Positions 21,716-32,006 of a DNA stretch of 64,000 nt are shown piece by piece (position 1 is the stretch's first letter; each line of letters opens with the position of its first letter). The translations under genes and the position numbers were made by a program. The notes beneath the pieces were generated by a model. That model had not been told where the DNA came from. It was given only the letters and a program-made list of their open reading frames with translations, and did not search any database. This DNA is from Riptortus pedestris (lineage: Eukaryota > Arthropoda > Insecta > Hemiptera > Alydidae). The stretch is taken from contig CM032230.1 in assembly GCA_019009955.1 (NCBI GenBank), positions 14,029,501-14,093,500 on the forward strand, in the 5' to 3' direction.

Positions 21716-22090
21716 CAATTGGAGTGTCGTAAGGCAGAGTCTTACCCGAGTGAACAGTAGCAATCAGCTGATGAAGAGTGGCCATTATCCCAGTGCACTG
21801 CCTTCTAGAAATTATAATTTTCAATAGCTGTGCCTCTAGATGGCAGTGGATTAAGTAGTGTTCCTAACAAGGCACGACTTAGCTCTCATTGACCCGGGAA
21901 CAAACTGATCTCTTATTACCAACGAGTTGGTTAGTATTGGCTCATGATTCTCCTCATTCTAACAACTAGTTACCTAATTATTTCTTACTGCCTCTTCCGG
22001 GTTCAAGATTATGAAAGTAAAACAATAAAAAAGGGTCTATGAAAGGTAACTATACTTTCAATATATTGATCACCTTTGTTCTCTGAATTA

Positions 22091-22200
22091 AAAGCCCGTC
22101 ACGCAGGGGCTGCGTGAACTAAGCAGATTTCCCATGTGAAGTTTTACAATCAAGAAATCTGCCTACTAATAACAGTAGTAGCAACGAATCTCTAACTGTT
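22091..22200 (-). repeat. HINE 3' end, minus strand
   Basis: CCCGTCACGCAGGGGCTGCG, AAGCAGATTTCCCATGTGAA, GAAATCTGCCTACTAATAAC: the last 110 bp or so of the HINE, reversed. Confidence 0.85.
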
Positions 22201-22775
22201 TAAATGTTTTGTGTTAATTTAAATGTTTAATGTAAAAATAAAGATGTAGTTCGTTAACGTCTGAATTCGGACCGAGGGGAGAAAGGGGCCTAAAGTGGAG
22301 AATTTCAAAAAAGTGGATATAACACAATGCTTCTTGCAAATTACATGTTCTATAAATGCTATTATATGAGTGTTTTGACTTTATTGATTATCAACAGAGA
22401 TATTTGTCGGAGCTCAGGTTAGCCATGTGAGTTAAAGCGTTGGCCTTAATCATTGTAAACCTAGAGTGGCGAATTTGATTCTTGATCGAGCAAAGAAAAT
22501 TATTTAGTGACGAAATTCATTAAATAACATCCTAAGTCCCTCCCTGGCGAGAAAAGGGTGTTAACCTGTAGATAACCCGTCCCAATTAGCCGAGCTGCAA
22601 AAAGTGGACTTTAATAAATAATAATAGATATTTGTATTTTATAGTTTCATCACTCCATAAACTCCAACTCCCACGTCTGCCATAGTAAAACTACGCTGTT
22701 ATATCATGAAGCTCTTTATTTGAAGCTAAAATACTAAATATTGTTCACATTGATTTTTTTTTTGTAAGTAGGAGT
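22200..22775 (+). repeat. HINE interior (plus), carrying a SINE
   Basis: Plus-strand HINE interior from AAAGATGTAGTTCGTTAACG to GATTATCAACAGAGATATTTG, interrupted by the SINE at 22408-22625 and continuing to about 22775. Neither terminus is present. Confidence 0.75.
22408..22625 (+). mobile_element. tRNA-derived SINE inside HINE
   Basis: 218 bp, flanked by the exact 10-bp duplication AGATATTTGT at 22398-22407 and 22626-22635. It has the same head, body (GTTAACCTGTAGATAACCCG) and AATAAATAATAAT tail as the copy at 6674. Box B is degraded (GAATTTGATTCTTG). Confidence 0.92.
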
Positions 22776-22882
22776 CTGCCCAAAACCGAAAAATATGGCA
22801 AATGCTCTATAGACAAAGAAGTTTGGCGAACTCTACTCTAAACCACTCTTTAAGGATATTAGCTATAAGCGTTTTTATTTTT

Positions 22883-24272
22883 AGCAGATTTCTCTTAAGG
22901 AAAATCAGCTAATGAGGTCGTACTCATGACGCGAGTTTCGAAAAATTTCTTCAAATGTCCATCGATCCTACCCAGGAGATGACAAAAATGAGGTCCGTTC
23001 AAAATTATATATATATATAAATTGTAACCTCTGCCTGTAAATTGATTTTTTTTCGCGAAATTTCACGATAACTTTTCGTTTCACATGTCATAGACACCAT
23101 AACTGTATTTTGTTTCTTTGTTGTCTGTTTGATTGTTTATTTGTTTGTTTGTTACCTTTTCACGCATAAACGGTTGAACCGAATTTTATGAAACTTGGTA
23201 TGCATATTACTAATAACCCAACTTAGACTTTAGGTGTGTTAATATACTCTGAGACGAACAGGAGTGGGGGTTATAAGGAAGGCCTGAAATTAAAAATAGC
23301 GATATTTCGTTTCCTATTGCATTTCCGGCCATTATGCACATAACAAAAGTTGTTCATTTTGTTATTTCGGGTAGCTTTTGTTACATACACTTTTGTCTTA
23401 TACCTAAGTATAAATGAATTATACGCTAAAAACTACTGCGGAAGTCAACAATTTTATTAGGCACAAAAACTCAACCGAACTAAACCAAACTCGGTATGTG
23501 AATTAGCACTAACATCTTCCTTATAATAAGCCATACTAATATTTCTAGGGACGGACAGGAGTGGGGGTTATAAGGGAGACTTTAAATTAAAAATAGTGAT
23601 ATTTCGTTTCCTATTGGGGTTTCGGCAAATATGCACATAACAAAAGTTGTTTTTTTTTGTTATTTAGAGAAATTTTTGTTATTTTACACTTTTGTCGTAT
23701 ACCGAAGTATAAAGAAGTTACACGCTAAAAATGATATCGGGACTCAACAATTTTATTTGGCACAAAAGACTCAACCGAACTAAATAAAACACTCGGTATT
23801 TTTATTAGCACTAACGCTTTCCTTATAATAAGCCATACTAACATTTCTAGGGACGGGCAGGGGTGGGGGTTCTAAGGGAGGCCTGAAATTCAAAATAGTG
23901 ATATTTCGTTTCCTATTGGGGTTTCGGCAATTATGCACAGAACAAAAGTTGTTTATTTTGTTATTTGGAGTAACTTTTATTATATACACTTTCGTCGTAT
24001 ACCTAAGCATAAATGAGTTATACGTTAAAAACTCCTAATTCAAATCTATGCATAATGCACAGGAAACGGGAAATATGACAATATGGAGGACAGTGAAGTC
24101 TTACATCAAAAAATAATTGTATTATTAACAAATCCACAGAAACGATGGGTATTTACTCTAAACACTGGGACGGGTAAATGTCAAAACATTGTGCAAAGTA
24201 AAGCCTTGCCAAAAAAATACTACACCATTCAGCCTCAAATGAATTCCCGAGCGAAGCCGGGTATCTGAGCTA

Positions 24273-24334
<62 letters not shown>

Positions 24335-24890
24335 ATCTACCTATATATATATATATTGTCTGTTACCGCTCTAGCGGTCGCAATTATTGTTTAAGCGTTA
24401 CCAAATTCGATATCGGGCCAGGGGAGGAGGGGGGTGGTTTAGAGGGGAGGAATTTCGAAAATTCGAAATATTTCGATTACCATAGGTCGGAACGAAAACT
24501 TGTATATAAACAATCTTATTGCGGGTTAAATTTACTATAAATATTGGTATACACATTTATTCACTATCTTGAATATTAACCGATATATTTCCAATTTCAT
24601 TGTGTGTATGGATAACGGACAAGATGAGTTCGGCGGTTGTCTGTTCTATACCGAGATATTTGCATTTTTCATTTTTGAGCCATCGGAAAACAGCCACTTC
24701 TACTCATGTTATGTAAACAATACTCTGCTACATAATAAATCACATTATTGGAAGTTTAAATACTCAAAACTGTATTCAAGAGACCTTTATTATAGGAGGT
24801 ACATGCAAATATGTTCTGGTGACCCCCCCCCCCCCCAAGACGTATCTCATTATTTGAATTCAAAAGTAATTGGGGAGTTGAAAGTTTAAA
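22883..24890 (+). mobile_element. HINE copy (plus) with a Helitron in its (TA)n
   Basis: 5' module at 22883-23018 (starts AGCAGATTTCTCTTAAGG). Then the Helitron at 23019-24273, then a long (TA)n at 24274-24355. The HINE interior resumes at TGTCTGTTACCGCTCTAGCG (24358). The 3' terminus with its hairpin is missing; similarity fades after the C-run at about 24822-24837. Confidence 0.85.
23019..24273 (+). mobile_element. Non-autonomous Helitron with internal tandem repeats
   Basis: The 3' end CCCGAGCGAAGCCGGGTATC, then TGAGCTAG (ends 24273), is the Helitron signature: a short GC hairpin about 10 nt before a CTAG terminus, followed by T. The body holds about 2.5 tandem units of about 300 bp, each starting near GGAGTGGGGGTTATAAGG (about 23261, 23559 and 23860). 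The 5' part (ATTGTAACCTCTGCCTG, then TTTCGCGAAATTTCACG) is shared with four other copies. No Rep/helicase is encoded. Short open frames inside are chance. Confidence 0.85.
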
Positions 24891-25279
24891 TTTGGAGCCG
24901 TTTTTACGATATAGTACACTACACTCTCTCTAGTTCTCGCAACTCGTCATGTATGCTGTAAGCTGTAAGCTGTTGAAGTGCACGTTTTGATCTGGTTTTT
25001 AGTGCCTACGTTTCAGAGTACATGCGTCCCGATACTTGGTATTCGGTTGAACCGCAGGCACCTTCTCTCCTGCTTTGTGAGAATCCGCCCTCCTTGACGA
25101 AACAAACTGGAATTGTCTTCTATCACAGATTGGTGAGGGTGTCCAAATTCCTACTTCAATCTATTCCTTTCACCTTTAATCCTGTCTCTCATCTTTCTTA
25201 TTCCCTTTTTCGCTGTGCAATTGGTGGAGAGGTAAGACAATTTTATTATAATAATTTTCTTCCGTTTTAATATGTTTTT

Positions 25280-26490
25280 AGCAGATTTCCCTTAAGGGAA
25301 ATCAGCTATAGAGGTCGTACTCATGACGCGAGTTTCGAAAAATTTCTTCAAATGTCCATCGATCCTACCCAGGAGATGACGAAAATGAGGTCCGTTCAAA
25401 ATTATATATATATATATATTTGTCTGTTAACGCTCTAGTGGTCGTAATGTTCGTTTGATCGTTATCAAACTCGAAATTTAATCCTTGTATGTAAAAAGAA
25501 AGATCAAGTTCGTTAATGACTGAAATCGGACCAGAGGGGGGTTTAGAGGGGGGATTTTTGAAAATTCGAAATATCTCCGTTTTTTATAAGTCGATCGAAA
25601 AACAGTATAGAACCAATCTTATTGCAAATTAATCTTAATATATATAAAAAAATCTCCTGTCACGATGTTTGTCCGCGATGGACTCCTAAACTACTTAACC
25701 GATTTTAAATTAAATTGGCACACCGTGAGCAGTCTGGTCCAACTTGAGAGATAGGCTATATTAATTTTCTCTGAGACAAACAGGAGTGGGGGTTATAAGG
25801 GAGGCCTGAAATTAAAAGTCGTGATATTTCGTTTTCTATTGTTTTTTTCGCAAATATGCACATAACAAAAGTTGTTTATTTTGTTATTTAGAGAAATTTG
25901 CTCAAGAATTCTTTTCAATATGAACTACCAGGTACCTCACCTGGAAAAATTAATTCAAATGTATGTTAATATTTAGTCCTTAATAATTCAAATCTATGCA
26001 TAATGCACAGGAAGCGGGAAATATGACAATATGGAGGACAGTGAAGTCTTTCATAAAAAATTAATTTTATTATTAACAAATCCACAGAAACGACGGGTAT
26101 TAACCCTAAACACTGGGACGGGTAAATGTCAAAATATTGTGCAAAATAAAGCCTTGCCAAAAAAATACCATCAACATTCAGCCTCAAATGAATTCCCGAG
26201 CGAAGCCGGGTATCTGAGCTAGTTTACTATAAATATCGTTCTATACATTTATTCTGTATCTTGAATATTAACCGAGATATTTGCATTTATATTCTGTGTA
26301 TGATCGGCAGGGGTCGGCTATGTTCGGGTCGTTCCGCCGAGAGCTCTGGCGGCCGTTTCCATAACTACTCGTCTCTCTTGAATAGGTTTAGAGATACCTT
26401 ACTACAACAGTTGTTATTGGGCAGATTTATCTACTGTATAACTTCACGTGGGAAATCTGCTTAGTTTACGCAGCCCCTGCGTGACGGACT
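25280..26490 (+). mobile_element. Complete HINE copy with a nested Helitron
   Basis: Starts AGCAGATTTCCCTTAAGGGA at 25280 and ends with the hairpin and GACGGACTT at about 26490. Microsatellite (AT)n at 25403-25420. The interior is split at 25633 by a Helitron that ends at 26222. Without the insert the HINE is about 621 bp. The ends retain the subterminal inverted motif AGCAGATTTCCC / GGGAAATCTGCT. Confidence 0.9.
25633..26222 (+). mobile_element. Helitron inserted between A and T in HINE
   Basis: 590 bp, 5'-TCTTAATATATATAA... to ...TGAGCTAG-3', with the hairpin CCCGAGCGAAGCCGGG before the end. Left flank ATTGCAAATTAA and right flank TTTACTATAAATAT join into uninterrupted HINE sequence, as seen in the empty copy at about 27015-27045. 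Insertion is therefore A|T with no target duplication, the rule for Helitrons. Its 5' end differs from that of the copy at 23019. Confidence 0.93.
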
Positions 26491-26665
26491 TTTTTGTTTG
26501 TCCCATGAGCAGACAAAGGAATTTGTCATCTGTGCTCACCAGGGCCTACATTTCATGCATTCTTTCATTATATATTATTGTTTCTCATTTAAGTAACATA
26601 TTTACTAGGCAGTATTTATTTTCTTGTAATTCTTTTTCTGGGCTTTATTATTAGTCATTTATTTT

Positions 26666-27241
26666 AGCAGATTTCCTTTAAGGGAAATCAGCTATTGAGG
26701 TCGTACTCATGACGCGATTTTCGAAATTTTTCTTCAAATGTCCTTCGATCCTACCTAGGAGATGACGAAAATGAGGTCCGTTCAAAATTATATATATATC
26801 TGTTACCGCTCTAGAGGTCGGAATTATTAAATGATCGTTGCCAAACTCGATATTTAGTCGTTCTATGAATATATATATCTATAAAAAGAATGATCAAATT
26901 AGTTAACGACTAAAATCGGACCAGGCGGAGGGGGTTTAGAAGGGGAGAATTTTGAAAATTCAAAATATCTCTGTTACTATTAGTAGGATCGAAAATGTGT
27001 ATAAAATCAATCTCATTGCAAATTAAATGTACTATAAATATTGTTATATACATTTATTCTCTATCTTGAATGTTAACCGAGATATTTTCATTTTTAATAA
27101 GTGTAATGGACGTGCTATGATTCCCGCCGAAAGCTAGTTCGGCCGTTTCCATAACAGATCGGCACTCGTATGGAGATTTCTCTATTGTATAACTTTACGT
27201 GGGAAATCTGCTTAGTTTACGCAGCCCCAGCGTGACGGACT
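26666..27241 (+). mobile_element. HINE reference copy, full length (576 bp)
   Basis: The cleanest short copy. 5' AGCAGATTTCCTTTAAGGGA; 5' module to ATGAGGTCCGTTCAAAATT; short (TA)n at about 26789-26798; TCTGTTACCGCTCTAGAGGTC; G-rich box at about 26925-26945; TTAACCGAGATATTTTCATT; then ACGTGGGAAATCTGCTTAGT and the hairpin with GACGGACTTTTT. It encodes nothing. I treat it as non-autonomous and Helentron-like by structure only. Confidence 0.88.
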
Positions 27242-28330
27242 TTTTATTTTACCCCGGGGGTATTTATTATTATTTATTTATATAATAACAATATTTTACC
27301 GGCAAGTTTATAGTGAAAAATAAGACCTTTGGAATGTGGTGGAATTGTACAGGATAATTTCATGTTTAGAGACTATTTTTGATGTTTCAGGAATTCATTC
27401 ACCTGTTGTTCCCATTAAAACCTACCAATTACCAATACACCTTTCTTTCCCTCCGGGGTAATTTGGAGGGGATATTAATGGTTATTCTTCACGGGAAACA
27501 AATTGATCCAATTAAGACGTTGCAACCAATTACTGTCGGGGAATTATGACTAGCCTTAACTAAGATATAGGGAAAGCGTGGCAGAGGGCATATCCCTGAT
27601 AACGAGGCGCCTATAGCTGATAAGGGATGGGTGTATAATGCCCGGAAACGATGCATCAAGGAGGGCTAACCACTGCTCCCTGTATAAGCGGACCGCTGCC
27701 CTCTGAATAAGCAGGCCGTATTAATCAGCTGACAGTACAGCTTAATCCACGGCCTCCTCGATATTATCATTGGGAATAACAGCCCCAGTTCAAACCCATC
27801 GATCACGGACCCTACCACCACGGTACTTAGCGGCCGGGAAAAAAGGATGTTTATTCATAGAGAATGTGTATCCAGGAATGAAGGTGAGGGGGGGGGCGCC
27901 GAATTATCGGAATAAAAGCTGGATATGTAATAGCCTGTAATTAGTGGCTATAATTGCTGCCTGAAGGTTGGCCGGCCTGGAGGTGGAGGTTACTAATGGC
28001 CAGGTTAGCTCACGGAGAGGTTCCCTCCCTATGGCCGAAGGTGAAGGCTAGTCATTAGTTTACCTCAAACCTCCATTTATTAACTCTAATGAAAACATCT
28101 CGACTTTTTTGAGTGGGCAAAGCCATTATAGAATGTTTACAGTTAGTGTAAAGCATGACACCAAGGAAAGTTCTGAAAATGTTTAAATTATAGCTAATAA
28201 TTACACTTAATAACAGACAAAATTATATAATGAGTGCTGGAGCAGCTTAGAGTGTTAAAAAAGCAATCAATTGAAGTTCCAGGGTGGGGGAGTCTAGGGC
28301 TTATCAGTATTATACAACAAAAAAAATCAA
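27242..28330. other. Repeat-poor island, possible host regulatory sequence
   Basis: No transposon match from about 27310 on. GC content is visibly higher than the surroundings, with AATTA/TAAT-type motifs scattered through 27500-28080 (for example GTAATTAGTGGCTATAATT near 27940). No coding frame with a recognisable domain. Confidence 0.4.
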
Positions 28331-28336
28331 AGATTG

Positions 28337-28632
28337 TAGAGGATAGAAGGAAAAGATGCTGCCAGAGCTAGCTGGATTTACTGCTCGTAGAGGATTAAGG
28401 AGAAAAAGGCTAGCTTAAGTTTAGTTCTGCTTGTTGCAAGCCAACAAGAAACTTGTCTCGTAGAAGAGAGAGCTGAAAGAGGCTTGAGGATACCAGTAAG
28501 AGCAAGCAGGACTCATAGTTTGAAGAGGATAGAGGGCAAAGATGCTGCCAGAGCTAGCTGGAATTACAGCTCGTAGAGGATTAAGGAGAATAAGGCCTAC
28601 TTCTAGTACTACTTGTTGCAAGCCAACAAGAA
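28337..28632. repeat. Two-unit direct repeat of about 180 bp
   Basis: The block AGATGCTGCCAGAGCTAGCT...CAAGCCAACAAGAA at about 28337-28440 is repeated at about 28519-28632, spaced about 180 bp. It directly precedes, and shares short motifs (AGCAGGA, AATCATAG) with, the larger array that follows. Confidence 0.85.
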
Positions 28633-28834
28633 CATTAGGAGCTGAAAGATGCCTTGAGTCTACCAGTATGGACTAGCAAGAATCATAGCTCGTAGAGATC
28701 TACTAGACTGAATCAGTAGGAATTGCAGTATGTAAAGGAAAGAGGAGAGTCTTGAACTGTGGCTCAACAGGTGTCATAGATAGTAGAGGATTGAAGAGAA
28801 AGACGCTTGGATCCACTATGAATTAGCTGGAACA

Positions 28835-30165
28835 CAAAGGAAATGGGAGTGTTGAACGTAGCAGCTTAAAACAGAAGGAATCATAGATACGGTATGATGA
28901 TATAAGAATCATAGATCATGATAGTATAAACCAGCAGGAACTGTAGTTAGTAAAGGAAATGGGAGTGTTGAACGTAGCAGCTTAAAACAGAAGGAATCAT
29001 AGATACGGTATGATGATATAAGAATCATAGATCATGATAGTATAAACCAGCAGGAACTGTAGTTAGTAAAGGAAATGGGAGTGTTGAACGTACCAGTGGA
29101 GACCAGAAGGAATCATACATACAGTGTGATTATATAGGAATCATAGATCATGATAATATAAATAGCAGGAACTATAGTAAGTAAAGGAAATGGGAGTGTT
29201 GAACCTACCAGCGTGGACCAGAAGGAATCATAGATACAGTATGATTATATAGGAATCATAGATCATGATAATATAAATAGCAGGAACTATAGTAAGTAAA
29301 GGAAATGGGAGTGTTGAACCTACCAGCGTGGACCAGAAGGAATCATAGATACAGTATGATTATATAGGAATCATAGATCATGATAATATAAATAGCAGGA
29401 ACTATAGTTAGTAAAGGAAATGGGAGTGTTGAACCTACCAGCGTGGACCAGAAGGAATCATAGATACAGTATGATTATATAGGAATCATAGATCATGATA
29501 ATATAAATAGCAGGAACTATAGTTAGTAAAGGAAATGGGAGTGTTGAACCTACCAGCGTGGACCAGAAGGAATCATAGATACAGTATGATTATATAGGAA
29601 TCACAGATCATGATAATATAAATAGCAGGAACTATAGCTAGTAAAGGAAATGGGAGTGTTGAACCTACGAGTGTGGACCAGAAGGAATCATAGATACAGT
29701 ATGATTATATAAGAATCATAGATCATGATAGTATAAACCAGCAGGAACTGTAGTTAGTAAAGGAAATGGGAGTGTTGAACGTACCAGTGGAGACCAGAAG
29801 GAATCATACATACAGTGTGATTATATAAGAATCATAGATCATGATAGTATAAACCAGTAGGAACTGTAGTTAGTAAAGGAAATGGGAGTGTTGAACGTAC
29901 CAGTTGGGACCAGAAGGAATCATAGATACAGTATGATTATATAGGAATCATAGATCATAATAGTATAAACCAGCAGTAAGTGTAGTGGTTAGTAAAGGAA
30001 ATAGGAGAGTGTTGAACCTACGAGTGTGGACCAGAAGGAATCATAGATACAGTATGGTTATATAGGAATCATAGATGATAGATCATAGTAGTATGAATCA
30101 GCAGGAATTACTGCTAACACAGGGAAGAGGAGAGCATTGGGGCCAGCAAGAATCATAGATCAGGA
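28835..30165. repeat. Minisatellite, 11 units of about 115 bp
   Basis: The landmark GTTGAAC occurs at 28851, 28967, 29083, 29198, 29313, 29428, 29543, 29658, 29774, 29890 and 30011. The period is 115-116 bp except for the last (121). The first two full units (28851-29082) look identical, and the four units at 29198-29657 are nearly identical to each other. Edges are diverged. No long open frame. Confidence 0.95.
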
Positions 30166-30437
30166 GGATAAAGAGATTGCAAATTATAGACTTGATTTGG
30201 AATTGATATTTTGTGCTGGGGATACTAAAGATATGTACGTGTTGTCATGTTCATTGTATTAACTCATATAGTGTTTTTTTTTATTTTAATGTGTTCTAAC
30301 AAATTTAAATTCAAAATGGAAATAAATTAGAACAACTCTTTATCACTCAGCTGGGTTATGTCATTTTGCAGCTACTCATTATATTAGTTAAAACAAATAT
30401 AACGAATTTTAATGAGGACTACTTAAGATTATATTAA

Positions 30438-30966
30438 ATTCCGTCACGTAGAGGCTGTGTAATCCAGTTGATGGTATGACATTTCTATTCTCGGATATAT
30501 TTCTAAAATCCCATGAGATGTTTGGCAGCAAAGATAGATTGTAGAATAACTTGATATTAGAGCTTATTCTTAATATGTCTTGAGTAGAAGTAGGGGTTTA
30601 ATAAATAATGAAAAGTGCAAATATCTTGGCTAATATTCGTGATAGGTATATAGCGATATTTATAAGCAATTAAACTTGTAGTAATAACATAACGAAGATA
30701 TTTTAATTTTTCGGAATTCCCTTCCTCTAAACCCCCTCATCCCTGCCCTATTTTAGCCATTAACGAACTTGATGATTAGTTTCATATAAAACGCTTGTAT
30801 ACCTAGTTGGGTAACGATAAGACAGAAATTGCGACGGTAACAGACAAATATACATAATTTTGGACAGAACTCATGCTCGTCTTCTCCTAGGTAGGATCTA
30901 TGGACAAGTGAGTGAAATTGTCGAAAATCGTGTCATGAGTACAACCTCAATTAAGGGAAATCTGCT
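30438..30966 (-). mobile_element. HINE copy, minus strand, diverged
   Basis: Reversed: 3' end TTCCGTCACGTAGAGGCTGT at 30438 and 5' end TTAAGGGAAATCTGCT at 30966. The interior has AATATCTTGGCTAATATTCG and ATTGCGACGGTAACAGAC. The microsatellite is only ATATACATA. An older copy than 26666. Confidence 0.8.
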
Positions 30967-31565
30967 AAGAATGTGAGAGACAGACAGTTGTTGAGGCTAA
31001 AGGCGTTAATTGTACCAGTTTCCGCCTTGTAATTATCACTAAAAGGTGCTTTCAGTCCAAACCTGCTCACACATTAGCTACACGTCAGATCACAGGCAAA
31101 AAAAAGAGTATAACTATATAAGATAAAAGCTTTAATGTAAAAAAAAAGAGGACTGTATATAAAATAAAGTAAGTTAAAACGGTGGAGGAGCCTAAAGCAT
31201 ATAGATATAGATAAAAGTAATGACTGGGTCATTAACTAATAGTCTATTAGAGGGAGTTACTATCGGCGGGTGTGCATCTCTTCCAAAGAGGTTAGAGCTT
31301 TGAAGTGTTGTCCACTTCTCATATCTCGCTGCCGTCATCTCCTCGCCTTCTCTTTTATTAGTGGCCTTATCTCTGGCTCACCTCGAGGGATTAAGCGATT
31401 TTCCACGGGCCGAGGTGCTGACTTTGGGTGTTCTCACACCTAGGCACTGATTTACGGCCACGTACCTTCCACTCAAGGCCTGTTCCAGTCTCGAAGGAAA
31501 ACGAGATATGAAAGCCAAGAATCTGACGTGTCAGAAGTCGGCTTCAGATGTTTAAATGGTTCAGC
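30967..31565. other. Repeat-poor interval
   Basis: No gene recognised. Higher GC at about 31260-31510. Confidence 0.4.
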
Positions 31566-31668
31566 TTATTTCCCTTAGAGGGAATCAGCTATTGAAGTTG
31601 TAATTGATGCAGTTTTTCAAAAATTTCCTCAAAGTCTATCGATCTTTCCGAGTAGATGACGAAATAAG
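31566..31668 (+). repeat. HINE 5' module, plus strand
   Basis: AGCTTATTTCCCTTAGAGGG through CTATCGATCTTTCCGAGTAG to GATGACGAAA, where the 3' end of another HINE (minus) begins. Confidence 0.75.
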
Positions 31669-32006
31669 TCCGTCACGCAGGAGCTGCGTTAACTAAGCAG
31701 ATTTCCCACGTGCGTCACGTATTTCCATTTGTTTTAAAAGATAAATGTTCGACCATATTCCGTATTTAGGCTTCAATTAAAGTGCTTCATAATATAACAT
31801 CTTATTGTTAATATGACATGAGGAGGTCTGAAAACTGAAAAAATGCGAATAACTCCGCTAATAATTAACATTGTGAAAAAAACGTCCATAACAACATTTA
31901 TAGTACATGACATCAGCAATAAGAATATCTCTATCCAACGCATAATTACGGAGATATTAAGATTTTTCGAAATTCCGCCCTCTAATCCCCCCTGACACTT
32001 GTCGGA
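31669..32006 (-). mobile_element. HINE copy, minus strand, cut by LINE-C
   Basis: 3' end TAAGTCCGTCACGCAGGAGC at 31669; interior GGAGATATTAAGATTTTTCG and GACACTTGTCGGATTCCA, where similarity stops abruptly at about 32006 and LINE-C coding begins. Confidence 0.75.

Noticed and set aside
24083..24268. Recurrent 60-residue frame in Helitron 3' parts (also at 26031)
   Set aside because: Shared only because the Helitron 3' sequence is shared; no domain, and disrupted in the copies at 49740 and 55970.
28835..30165. CRISPR-like array
   Set aside because: Units are about 115 bp, contiguous, and have no unique spacers; the genome is eukaryotic.
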